A stretch of 5,977 bases of DNA from Flammeovirgaceae bacterium (GTDB lineage: Bacteria; Bacteroidota; Bacteroidia; Cytophagales; Cyclobacteriaceae): the NCBI GenBank assembly GCA_003228395.1, contig QIDJ01000294.1, forward strand, positions 1-5,977, read 5' to 3'. The notes beneath the pieces were generated by a model. The model saw nothing but the letters and a program-made list of their open reading frames with translations, ran no database searches and had not been told where the DNA came from. Position 1 is the stretch's first letter. Each line of letters opens with the position of its first letter. Below are positions 1-5,895 of the stretch, piece by piece. The translations under genes and the position numbers were made by a program.

Positions 1-260
1 CGATGCCGGGCATTTCATTGCACACGGAGCTCATGCTGCTGCACACGCAGGTAGGGTTGAGCATAGAAGAAACACTCGCGGCTGCTACAGTTAATTTTTC
101 AAAGGCTTTTGGGTGGAAAACCGGCAGAATTGAATCAGGCTATGAAGCCGACCTGCTGATCCTGAATTCAAATCCGCTGGATGACCTGAAAAACCTGAAT
201 GACATTGATCAGATAATTTCCAACGGGAAAATAATAAACCGGGAGGACCTGCTGAAATGA
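1..260 (+). CDS. Amidohydrolase family protein, C-terminal part (5' end outside window)
   Basis: This is the last 85 or so residues of a metal-dependent amidohydrolase of the imidazolonepropionase-like/prolidase-like group; the reading frame runs off the left edge, so the true start and metal-binding core are not visible. The visible part has the family's typical C-terminal order: a PGISLHTEL segment that in relatives follows the active-site Asp loop, a helix with 'GLSIEETLAAATVNFSKAFG', then 'GRIESGYEADLLILNSNPL', the strand that returns to the small beta-sandwich domain, and a final 'IDQIISNGKII' strand. The gene ends with TGA at 258-260. Relatives hydrolyse cyclic amides or dipeptides and are often secreted in Bacteroidota, but the substrate and location cannot be read from this fragment. 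No catalytic residue is in view, so the call rests on the C-terminal pattern alone. Confidence 0.85.
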   Translation, partial: MPGISLHTELMLLHTQVGLSIEETLAAATVNFSKAFGWKTGRIESGYEADLLILNSNPLDDLKNLNDIDQIISNGKIINREDLLK

Positions 261-352
261 AATGGATGTTTGTCTGTTTCACAGCAATATATTTGGAGAA
301 AGAATGAAAAAAATTAGTTTACAACGACTATTTCCTTTTTTGTGATGGGCCA

Positions 353-403
353 ATTACACGTGTTATTTTTTTAAATTTACACGTGTAATATCCTTCTTTT
401 TTT
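353..403 (+). terminator. Perfect 11-bp inverted repeat with downstream T-tract, candidate terminator
   Basis: ATTACACGTGT at 353-363 is exactly complementary to ACACGTGTAAT at 379-389, with a 15-nt A/T loop. Seven bases after the stem, on the plus strand, there is a run of seven T (397-403), then another seven at 406-412. The place fits a terminator for the amidohydrolase that ends at 260. The right arm overlaps the last codons and stop of the convergent gene (stop 377-379). The gap before the T-run is longer than in a standard intrinsic terminator, and each arm contains the self-palindrome ACACGTGT, so a protein-binding role is possible. Confidence 0.4.
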
Positions 404-952
404 GATTTTTTTAAGCAGTAAAGCTCCAATACTGCCTGCCAGAACAATAAAATATAACGTCATAAATGCGCTTTTCAGAATGGAAAAAACACTGGTCGTT
501 TTGGCAACAGCAAACGAAAAGTCAGGATATGTGACCAGCATGTGGATAATCCCGGAATTTTCCAGGTAATCAAAGAACCCGGCAGCAATGGGAAGCAGGC
601 ATAAGTAAAATGCCTTGCTGCCTTCTTTGGTTATCCTATTTAAAATATAGGCAAGCAAAAGAACGAATGAGATAGCAAAAAGTGATGGATAAATCAGGTC
701 CAGCGGTATCTGCCGGTATAAATAAGCTACCCTTCCTTCCTCCCCAAGACTTTCAAATAGCAATTTCACATACTTCACATCATACCCTGCGGGCATCATA
801 TCGAGCAGCTTTAATTCGCCGGCATGCGTAAGTACTTTGGGTATGGTAACCAACAGCATGGAAAAATAGATTACCTGGGCGAGGAGAAACCAAACCAGCA
901 CATTTGCTCCGGTGGCATGCTTTTGTATCAAAGTCAGAAGTCTCGGGATCAT
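377..952 (-). CDS. Conserved-looking membrane protein of unknown function, about four transmembrane segments
   Basis: This 191-residue protein is not one I can assign to a named family. Hydrophobic stretches lie at about residues 17-37, 83-104, 113-127 and 154-180, giving a predicted four-segment inner-membrane protein. A hydrophilic loop of about 45 residues (38-82) lies between the first two segments and contains 'MPAGYDVKYVKLLFESLG'. The C-terminus is strongly basic (KKIKKRR) and probably cytoplasmic. A charged motif, FDYLEN (127-132), sits at the end of the third segment; acidic residues placed like this are often functional or structural, but no reaction can be inferred. The start at 952 lies 33 bp after the stop of the dipeptidase gene on the same strand, with no promoter-like TAnnTTTG between, so the two are probably cotranscribed. 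The 3' end overlaps the right arm of the inverted repeat at 353-389. Confidence 0.75.
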   Translation of the reverse strand: MIPRLLTLIQKHATGANVLVWFLLAQVIYFSMLLVTIPKVLTHAGELKLLDMMPAGYDVKYVKLLFESLGEEGRVAYLYRQIPLDLIYPSLFAISFVLLLAYILNRITKEGSKAFYLCLLPIAAGFFDYLENSGIIHMLVTYPDFSFAVAKTTSVFSILKSAFMTLYFIVLAGSIGALLLKKIKKRRILHV

Positions 953-985
953 GTTATCTATTTCGGGTTAATCGTATGCGTCTGC

Positions 986-1663
986 TTATTGTATATCAAA
1001 ATCGAAGTAGGTATCAGGGTAAGGTTCGTTTTCAAGCGTATAATGCCACCACTCATTTGCATACGGCCGGAAGCCGTGTTTTTTCATCACTTCGAGCAGC
1101 AAGTTCCTGTTTGAGGTCTGCTTTTCTGTGATTAAATCAGTACCTTGATGGGAAATTTCACCGAAAAAGTCCCAGGGGCTGCCCATATCAAGTTCCTGTC
1201 CGGTTGCCAAGTTAATGATCGTCAGGTCGAGTGTGCTACCCCGCGTATGCCCTGACTTTTCAGCGATATAGCCCCGTTCAAAAAGGTCTTTTTTGTCCAC
1301 GTCAGGGTAGTATTTCCGTTTCGTTAAGGTATCCTCCGGCACTCTGGCCCACCGGATAAAATGATTGACGGCTTTCTGTGGCCGGTAGGCATCAAACACC
1401 TTCAGTTCAAGCCCCTGATTGTTAAGTTCTGCCTGAACCTTTTTCAGTGCGGTGGCAGCCTCACCGGTGAGGAGGGCAACCGGGTTATTATACCCGTCTA
1501 TTCGTTTACCCATAAAATTGTCAGTGGTGAAATAGCGTATATCGTACTGAACATCTGGTATAATCTCATGGATATAAACAAAATCCGGATGTTCAGGCTG
1601 ACTGTGTAGTGAGGCGCTATAACCAGCAAAAAAGAGTAAAAAGAGTCCTGTTTTTTTCATCAT
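986..1663 (-). CDS. ddpX: Secreted D-alanyl-D-alanine dipeptidase (VanX/DdpX family, peptidase M15D)
   Basis: The enzyme is a zinc dipeptidase that splits D-Ala-D-Ala. Numbering from the ATG at 1663 (225 residues), the zinc-site motif SGHTRGSTLD supplies His139 and Asp146, and EWWH supplies the catalytic Glu204 and third zinc ligand His207. DAYRP (91-95) carries the Arg that stabilises the transition state in VanX. The seven-residue His-Asp and three-residue Glu-His spacings match VanX. The open frame extends to an ATG at 1804, but I prefer 1663 (or the adjacent ATG at 1660): it gives a signal peptide starting MMKKTGLFLLFFAGYSAS, the extra 47 residues do not resemble the family, and a -7-like element lies inside the extension. 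There is no lipobox Cys, so a soluble periplasmic enzyme is likely. No vanH, vanA or vanRS-like gene is present, so cell-wall dipeptide recycling or scavenging is likelier than glycopeptide resistance. Confidence 0.93.
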   Translation of the reverse strand: MMKKTGLFLLFFAGYSASLHSQPEHPDFVYIHEIIPDVQYDIRYFTTDNFMGKRIDGYNNPVALLTGEAATALKKVQAELNNQGLELKVFDAYRPQKAVNHFIRWARVPEDTLTKRKYYPDVDKKDLFERGYIAEKSGHTRGSTLDLTIINLATGQELDMGSPWDFFGEISHQGTDLITEKQTSNRNLLLEVMKKHGFRPYANEWWHYTLENEPYPDTYFDFDIQ

Positions 1664-1698
1664 ACAGATGGAGTTAAATCTTTTGATATCTGTTTCAT

Positions 1699-1706
1699 CA
1701 AAAGTA
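1699..1706 (-). promoter_or_regulatory. ddpX: Candidate -7 element for the dipeptidase gene
   Basis: On the minus strand 1706-1699 reads TACTTTTG, an exact TAnnTTTG match to the Bacteroidota sigma-ABfr -7 element. A TTTG that could serve as the -33 element lies at 1734-1731, but the 24-nt spacer is longer than the usual 19-21. Transcription would begin near 1692, leaving a leader of roughly 30 nt before the ATG at 1663. This supports that start over the one at 1804. Confidence 0.45.
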
Positions 1707-1784
1707 AAGCGAAAAAATTTCCGAACATGACAAAAATCGCATCGAACTGCAACGATTGTCACATACAGATTCCTAAAACCGTCA

Positions 1785-1792
1785 TATTTTTG
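1785..1792 (+). promoter_or_regulatory. Candidate -7 element for the gamma-lyase gene
   Basis: TATTTTTG at 1785-1792 matches TAnnTTTG exactly and lies 27 bp before the ATG at 1820, so the leader would be about 20 nt. No well-spaced -33 TTTG is visible; the nearest TTG (1756-1758) is 26 nt upstream. The element forms a divergent arrangement with the dipeptidase promoter about 80 bp away. Confidence 0.45.
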
Positions 1793-1819
1793 AATAAATA
1801 GCACAAAATACCTTTAATC

Positions 1820-3004
1820 ATGGACACAAAGCATGCCTCCTTTGACACCAAACTTATTCATGCCGGAGATTTCGAGGATGAATTCGGAAGCGCTGTAACG
1901 CCTATCTATCAAACTTCAACCTTCTCGTTTAAAAATGCGCAACACGGAGCCGATCTGTTTGCCGGAAAACGTAAAGGGTATATTTATACGCGCATAGGCA
2001 ACCCTACACTCGAAGTCCTGGAAAAAAAACTCGCCGAGTTGGAAAACGGCTACGGAGGCATCGTGCTATCGTCGGGGATGGCGGCGGTCACCACGGTTTA
2101 TGCAGCGTTGCTTGCGCAGGGCGACCACATGATCAGTACCTCTACCGTTTATGGCCCAAGCCGTGGAGTAATGGAAACGATATTCCACCGGTTCGGTATA
2201 GAATCCACTTACACCGACACTTCTACGCCTGAAAACATCCGGACAGCGATTAAGCCTAACACAAAGCTGTTGTATCTGGAAACACCGGCTAATCCAACCA
2301 TTGAGCTTACCGACATCCGGGAGGTGTGCAAAATAGCCGAAGCGTATGATATCACGGTGGTGGTTGATAATACCTTCTGTAGTCCCTATTTACAAAAACC
2401 ATTGGATTTAGGCGCGCATATTTCGCTTCATTCGCTCACGAAATTTATTAACGGCCATGCAGATATTGTTGGTGGGGCATTGATTGCGAAAGACAAGGAC
2501 ATGTATGAAAGACTGCATAACACCATGGTACTTATGGGAGGAAACATGGATCCGCACCAGGCATACATGGTACTTCGGGGCGTTAAAACACTTTCACTTC
2601 GCATCGACAAAGCCCAGTCGGGCGCCATGTTAATTGCCGAATATCTCGAAAGTCACCCCAAAATTGAGTGGGTGAAATACCCGGGGTTGAATTCCTTCAA
2701 ACAGCGGGATCTCGCAAAAAAGCAAATGTCGGGTTTCGGGGCAATGATGAGTTTTGGGGTTAAAGGGGGCCATGATGCAGGAGTTACCCTCATGAATAAT
2801 GTCAAACTTGCGCTTCTGGCCGTTTCGCTTGGGGGTATTGAAACGTTGATTCAGCATCCTGCCTCGATGACGCACGCAGGCCTTTCGAGGGAAGCGCGTC
2901 TTGAGGCCGGTATTACCGATGAACTGGTGAGGCTGTCGGTGGGCATCGAAGATATGGATGACATCATTGCCGATCTGGATCAGGCATTAAACCGAATAGA
3001 TTAA
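1820..3004 (+). CDS. PLP-dependent Cys/Met metabolism gamma-lyase, most like methionine gamma-lyase
   Basis: This 394-residue cytoplasmic enzyme is full length for the trans-sulfuration (Cys/Met metabolism PLP) family. SLTK (205-208) carries the PLP lysine, Lys208; Asp183 in VVDNTF holds the cofactor ring; Tyr56 and Arg58 in YTRIGNP reach the neighbouring subunit's phosphate; Tyr111 is the stacking and acid-base Tyr; Arg371 in LVRLSVG binds the substrate carboxylate. Methionine gamma-lyase converts methionine to methanethiol, 2-oxobutyrate and ammonia. For that call: the FAG...YTRIGNPT approach to the active site resembles Pseudomonas putida MGL, and Val335 stands where cystathionine gamma-lyase has Glu (human Glu339). 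Against it: the MGL Cys116 position is Pro113, and the MGL Lys240-Asp241 pair is absent. Cystathionine lyase or O-acetylhomoserine sulfhydrylase activity remains possible. The gene appears monocistronic, with no Shine-Dalgarno, and starts 27 bp after a TAnnTTTG element. Family certain; substrate moderately supported. Confidence 0.9.
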   Translation: MDTKHASFDTKLIHAGDFEDEFGSAVTPIYQTSTFSFKNAQHGADLFAGKRKGYIYTRIGNPTLEVLEKKLAELENGYGGIVLSSGMAAVTTVYAALLAQGDHMISTSTVYGPSRGVMETIFHRFGIESTYTDTSTPENIRTAIKPNTKLLYLETPANPTIELTDIREVCKIAEAYDITVVVDNTFCSPYLQKPLDLGAHISLHSLTKFINGHADIVGGALIAKDKDMYERLHNTMVLMGGNMDPHQAYMVLRGVKTLSLRIDKAQSGAMLIAEYLESHPKIEWVKYPGLNSFKQRDLAKKQMSGFGAMMSFGVKGGHDAGVTLMNNVKLALLAVSLGGIETLIQHPASMTHAGLSREARLEAGITDELVRLSVGIEDMDDIIADLDQALNRID

Positions 3005-3115
3005 GATACTGAGATAGAAAATAATACACATCCTGCCCCTAAAGAAGCGGGAATGTAGATTCAGGCCTCGAAAAACACGAAAGAAGACGATTAAAATGCT
3101 GCGAGTTAGTATAAA

Positions 3116-3143
3116 AAGAAGCAGGCAGTGTGGACGCTTTTTG
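3116..3143 (+). terminator. Weak candidate terminator downstream of the gamma-lyase
   Basis: AAGAAGC (3116-3122) can pair with GCTTTTT (3136-3142), one pair being G-T, around a 13-nt loop. The T-run forms the descending arm. It is about 110 nt past the stop codon, the stem is weak, and the TTTG at its end could instead be part of a promoter, so this is tentative. No better terminator was found in 3005-3251. Confidence 0.22.
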
Positions 3144-3210
3144 AATTAGTGGATCGACGATGTATTTTGCCACAGCTGGAATTAATTTGATAATCCGATA
3201 ATGGAATTCC

Positions 3211-3242
3211 TTTAAAATTATAAAAATTTATTCCTATTTTCA
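3211..3242 (+). promoter_or_regulatory. Weak candidate promoter for the permease-hydrolase pair
   Basis: TATTTTCA (3235-3242) is an imperfect TAnnTTTG, preceded by TTTA (3211-3214) at a 20-nt spacing. It would give an almost leaderless message beginning next to the ATG at 3252. A second candidate lies upstream: TTTG at 3140-3143, 19 nt, then TATTTTG at 3163-3169, which is one base short of the consensus. One of them probably drives the pair, but neither is convincing by eye. Confidence 0.22.
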
Positions 3243-3251
3243 GCCATTAGT

Positions 3252-4583
3252 ATGACAGAAAATGAGAATGGCAGCCGATTCAACGGCCGAAAAATTGGAT
3301 TAGCGATCACAACTTCGCTTGTAATCGGCAATATGATTGGCTCTGGCATTTTTTCGCTGCCTGCCTCCCTGGCCCGGTACGGCGGTATCAGTATCGTAGG
3401 ATGGCTCATTTCCGGTGCAGGGGCCATGCTGCTGGCAGTCGTATTCGGACGGTTGAGCAGGATGATGCCCCGAACGGGCGGCCCTTATGTTTATACCAAA
3501 GAAGGGTTTGGCGATTTTATCGGGTTTTTGGTTGCCTGGGGCTATTGGATATCCGTTATGATTGGCAACGCGGCTATTGCCGTGTCTTTCGCAGGTTACA
3601 TGTCCGTTTTCTTTCCTGCATTGGCTGAATCGGGCATGGGATCTGCGCTCGTAGCCATTGGCGCTATCTGGTTATTGACATTTCTGAATGCAAAAAGCAT
3701 CCGTAGCGGCGGGCAAATGCAGCTAATTACGACTATTTTGAAAATTGCGCCGCTGCTTGTAATAAGTATCGTTGGCTTATTTTACATTGAGCCAGGAAAT
3801 TTTGTGCCCTTTAATCTGAGCGAAGAATCTGGCTTGGGCGCCATCGCTTCCGTTATCACCCTTACACTATGGGCGCTTCTTGGCATGGAAACAGCCACCA
3901 TACCTGCAGAAAATATAAGAAAGCCTGCAAAAACAATTCCGCGGGCCATTCTGATTGGCACATCCGCTACGGTATTCATCTATCTGATTGGCAGCATATC
4001 TGTGATGGGGCTTGTTTCTCCTCAACTGCTGGTGAATTCTCCCGCTCCATTTGCAGATGCAGCAGCCATCCTTTGGGGTGATACCGGCCGGTATATTATA
4101 GGATTTGGAGCCGTGATGGCTACCTTTGGAGCTTTGAACGGCTGGATACTAATATCCGGTCAAATGCCTCTGGCCGTGGCAAATGCGGGCATGTTTCCGC
4201 TGTTTTTTGGACGTAAATCGAAAATGGATGTACCGGTGACCGCATTGGTTTTTTCAAGCGCCATTGTAACCCTGGCCGTCCTGCTAAATTTCAGTAAGGG
4301 ACTGGCGGGTATGTTTACATTCCTGATTCTGCTGAGTACATTGACTGTACTTATACCCTACCTGTTTTCATCCCTGGCTGAGGTATTGATTTTAAGCAGA
4401 AGTAAACCGGAAAATTGGGAAAAACAAATTTTAAAGTCATTGCTGACCGGGCTGCCTGCTTTTGGTTTTTCGTTATGGGCGGTTTACGGTTCCGGAAGCG
4501 AAATCGTATTTTATGGGTTTTTGTTGCTGATGGCTGGAATTCCGTTTTATGTTTGGGCTAAAATTCGCAATTTTCTTAAGTGA
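3252..4583 (+). CDS. AdiC-like amino acid/polyamine antiporter (APC superfamily)
   Basis: This 443-residue inner-membrane transporter has about 12 hydrophobic segments and the length of the APA (AdiC/PotE/CadB) branch of the APC superfamily. The unwound first helix carries IGNMIGSGIF, with Asn27 and Gly30-Ser31-Gly32 matching Asn22 and Gly25-Ser26-Gly27 of E. coli AdiC. Asn106, Trp207, Glu213 and Trp298 align with AdiC Asn101, Trp202, Glu208 and Trp293 at the same +5 offset, and the surrounding text is alike (IGNAAIA, ETATIPAENIRKP, NGWILISGQ, LIPYLF). AdiC Ser357 appears to be replaced by Leu360. In AdiC these residues bind the guanidinium and gate the channel during arginine/agmatine exchange. 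A guanidino or other basic amino acid is therefore a plausible substrate, but residue identity does not prove it. The stop is followed immediately by the hydrolase ATG, so the two genes are almost certainly one operon. No arginine decarboxylase is in the window. Confidence 0.9.
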   Translation: MTENENGSRFNGRKIGLAITTSLVIGNMIGSGIFSLPASLARYGGISIVGWLISGAGAMLLAVVFGRLSRMMPRTGGPYVYTKEGFGDFIGFLVAWGYWISVMIGNAAIAVSFAGYMSVFFPALAESGMGSALVAIGAIWLLTFLNAKSIRSGGQMQLITTILKIAPLLVISIVGLFYIEPGNFVPFNLSEESGLGAIASVITLTLWALLGMETATIPAENIRKPAKTIPRAILIGTSATVFIYLIGSISVMGLVSPQLLVNSPAPFADAAAILWGDTGRYIIGFGAVMATFGALNGWILISGQMPLAVANAGMFPLFFGRKSKMDVPVTALVFSSAIVTLAVLLNFSKGLAGMFTFLILLSTLTVLIPYLFSSLAEVLILSRSKPENWEKQILKSLLTGLPAFGFSLWAVYGSGSEIVFYGFLLLMAGIPFYVWAKIRNFLK

Positions 4584-5462
4584 ATGATGATTACGTTCCA
4601 GTCAGAATTTAATGTATTAAAGTCGGTTGTTCTCAAACATCCCAGAGAGGCTTTTGAGAGCGCTTCGGCTATCAAAAAACAATGGGGATTGCTCAATTAT
4701 AAATCTGCCCCTTACTTGAACCGGGCCATTGACGAATTCGAGGCCTTCAAGGAGCTTTTAGAAAGACACAAAATCGTAACCCATTTTTTACCGGAAAGCA
4801 AAAATACCGGACTCGATTCGGTTTATGTCCGTGATGCTTCTATTGCAAGCAATGCCGGAATGATCATTTGCAATATGGGCAAAGTGGCCAGGAAAAATGA
4901 GCCACGGGCACAGCAGTTATTTTACGATAAACATGGCATAGCAATTAAAGGTGTAATTGAAGGCAAAGCAAAAATTGAAGGCGGTGACGTGGCTTGGGTA
5001 GATGAAAGTACAATCGCAGTGGCGCGCGGATACCGTACAAATGATACAGGAATAGCCCGGTTAATGGGGCTTTTACGTGATTGTACAGACGAGGTAATAG
5101 TGGTGCACTCACCGCATTATAAAGGACCGGCCGATGTATTTCATCTCATGTCGGTTTTCAGTCCGGTTGACAAAAACCTGGCGGTTGTGTATTCTCCGCT
5201 TATGGCGGTTTCATTCAGGGAGGCGCTGATGCGGAGGGGTTTTAAACTTGTGGAGGTTCCGGAAAACGAATTTTACACATTGGGATGCAATGTGCTGGCT
5301 ATTGCACCGCGTGTATGTATCATGGCTGATAGAAATCCGGTCACAAAGCGCATGCTGGAATCCGAAGGGGCAGAAGTATTTACATATAAAGGTGAAGAGA
5401 TAAGCTTGAAGGGCAGTGGCGGTCCGACCTGTTTAACCAGGCCTTTGGTACGTGAGAAATAA
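4584..5462 (+). CDS. Guanidine-modifying hydrolase (arginine deiminase/dimethylargininase superfamily)
   Basis: This 292-residue cytoplasmic protein belongs to the amidinotransferase/arginine deiminase fold, whose members attack a guanidinium carbon through a covalent Cys adduct. The catalytic set is visible: YVRD with Asp84 (guanidinium binding), EGGD with Glu132 and Asp135, DVFH with His187, and the nucleophile Cys283 in GGPTCLTRPL near the C-terminus. An LGCNVLAI strand (233-240) precedes the final strands, as in relatives. Likely reactions are arginine to citrulline plus ammonia, or methylarginine to citrulline plus methylamine. The length matches the short dimethylargininase-like type rather than classical arginine deiminase of about 400 residues. 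The C-terminal GGPTCLTRPL resembles deiminase-like ends more than the human DDAH end, so the substrate is open. The first of two tandem ATG codons (4584, 4587) abuts the permease stop, suggesting translational coupling. There is no Shine-Dalgarno. Family is secure; the exact substrate is inferred. Confidence 0.88.
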   Translation: MMITFQSEFNVLKSVVLKHPREAFESASAIKKQWGLLNYKSAPYLNRAIDEFEAFKELLERHKIVTHFLPESKNTGLDSVYVRDASIASNAGMIICNMGKVARKNEPRAQQLFYDKHGIAIKGVIEGKAKIEGGDVAWVDESTIAVARGYRTNDTGIARLMGLLRDCTDEVIVVHSPHYKGPADVFHLMSVFSPVDKNLAVVYSPLMAVSFREALMRRGFKLVEVPENEFYTLGCNVLAIAPRVCIMADRNPVTKRMLESEGAEVFTYKGEEISLKGSGGPTCLTRPLVREK

Positions 5463-5616
5463 CCCTGGTTTGTTGCTGTACGCTGCTTATTTACATTAAA
5501 GCAGGTGATGTAGTGACATATTTATGTTTTATCTGATGAATTTGAGTACCATGAAATATTTTATCAGGGTTAGTTTCAGTTGCGAAAATCCATTAATTTC
5601 TTTTATGTAAATGTAG

Positions 5617-5644
5617 TTTGATTTCACTATGTTTTCTATCTTTG
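5617..5644 (+). promoter_or_regulatory. Candidate Bacteroidota promoter 1 in the right-end region
   Basis: TTTG (5617-5620), a 16-nt spacer and TATCTTTG (5637-5644) form a -33/-7 pair. The -7 is an exact TAnnTTTG match, but the spacer is a few bases short of the usual 19-21. Transcription would begin near 5651, just inside the hairpin at 5646-5667, and run past the five-codon ORF at 5671. Confidence 0.4.
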
Positions 5645-5706
5645 CATTCCCTTCAAAAGGAAGGAATTACATGCCGGAAGAGCGATAAAAAAATAAACCA
5701 TATAAG

Positions 5707-5738
5707 TTTGGTAATGGTAATGTATTTTTCTACTTTTG
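5707..5738 (+). promoter_or_regulatory. Candidate Bacteroidota promoter 2 in the right-end region
   Basis: TTTG (5707-5710), a 20-nt spacer and TACTTTTG (5731-5738) match both consensus elements and the preferred spacing, making this the best promoter in the window. Transcription would begin near 5745, about 35 nt before the ATG at 5779. What it drives is not clear from the window: the small ORF, a gene to the right, or a non-coding RNA. Confidence 0.55.
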
Positions 5739-5778
5739 CAGTCGCATTTTCGGATAGGGTTGAGGAAAAACCCGGAAA

Positions 5779-5895
5779 ATGAGTAAAAATATAAAAGTCA
5801 AAAGCGGCTTTTATTGTTTCTCACACATGTCATACCATATCAGTGGTTCCCGTCAGAACAGTGACGATAGAGCTAAGCGGGGGTTTAAGATATGA
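5779..5895 (+). CDS. Possible 38-residue small protein, unrecognised
   Basis: The ORF starts MSKNIKVKSGFYCFSHM and ends AKRGFKI before TGA at 5893-5895. It is basic, has no membrane segment or known motif, and resembles nothing I recognise. The argument for it is position: the ATG is about 35 nt downstream of the predicted start of the window's best promoter. Its stop overlaps, as ATGA, the ATG (5892) of a 19-codon ORF that ends at 5951. Against it, the length is within chance expectation and there is no family support. It may be a decayed gene start or non-coding leader. Confidence 0.2.
   Translation: MSKNIKVKSGFYCFSHMSYHISGSRQNSDDRAKRGFKI

Noticed and set aside
824..1131. Plus-strand open frames opposite the membrane-protein and dipeptidase genes
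   Set aside because: Low-complexity or Cys/Arg-rich translations with no motif, antisense to genes with clear protein features.
986..1663. VanX-like enzyme as part of a vancomycin-resistance cluster
   Set aside because: No vanH, vanA/B ligase or vanRS-type gene is nearby, and the protein has a signal peptide, unlike cytoplasmic VanX. Chromosomal recycling or scavenging is the simpler reading.
2428..2875. Open frames antisense to the gamma-lyase gene
   Set aside because: They lie wholly inside a well-supported gene on the other strand, show no family resemblance and have no promoter; they are by-products of its codon use.
3031..3052. Hairpin TCCTGC/GCGGGA just after the gamma-lyase
   Set aside because: Six pairs with one G-T, a ten-base loop and no T-run after it; not enough for an intrinsic terminator.
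5461..5571. AACCCTG (5461-5467) and CAGGGTT (5565-5571) as a long-range inverted repeat or element end
   Set aside because: Only 7 bp, about 100 bp apart, with no transposase or target duplication; expected by chance.
5757..5775. GAGGAAA near CCGG resembling the RNase P RNA signature
   Set aside because: The diagnostic GAGGAAAGTCCGGGC string is not matched, and the other conserved RNase P blocks are not seen in the remaining sequence.
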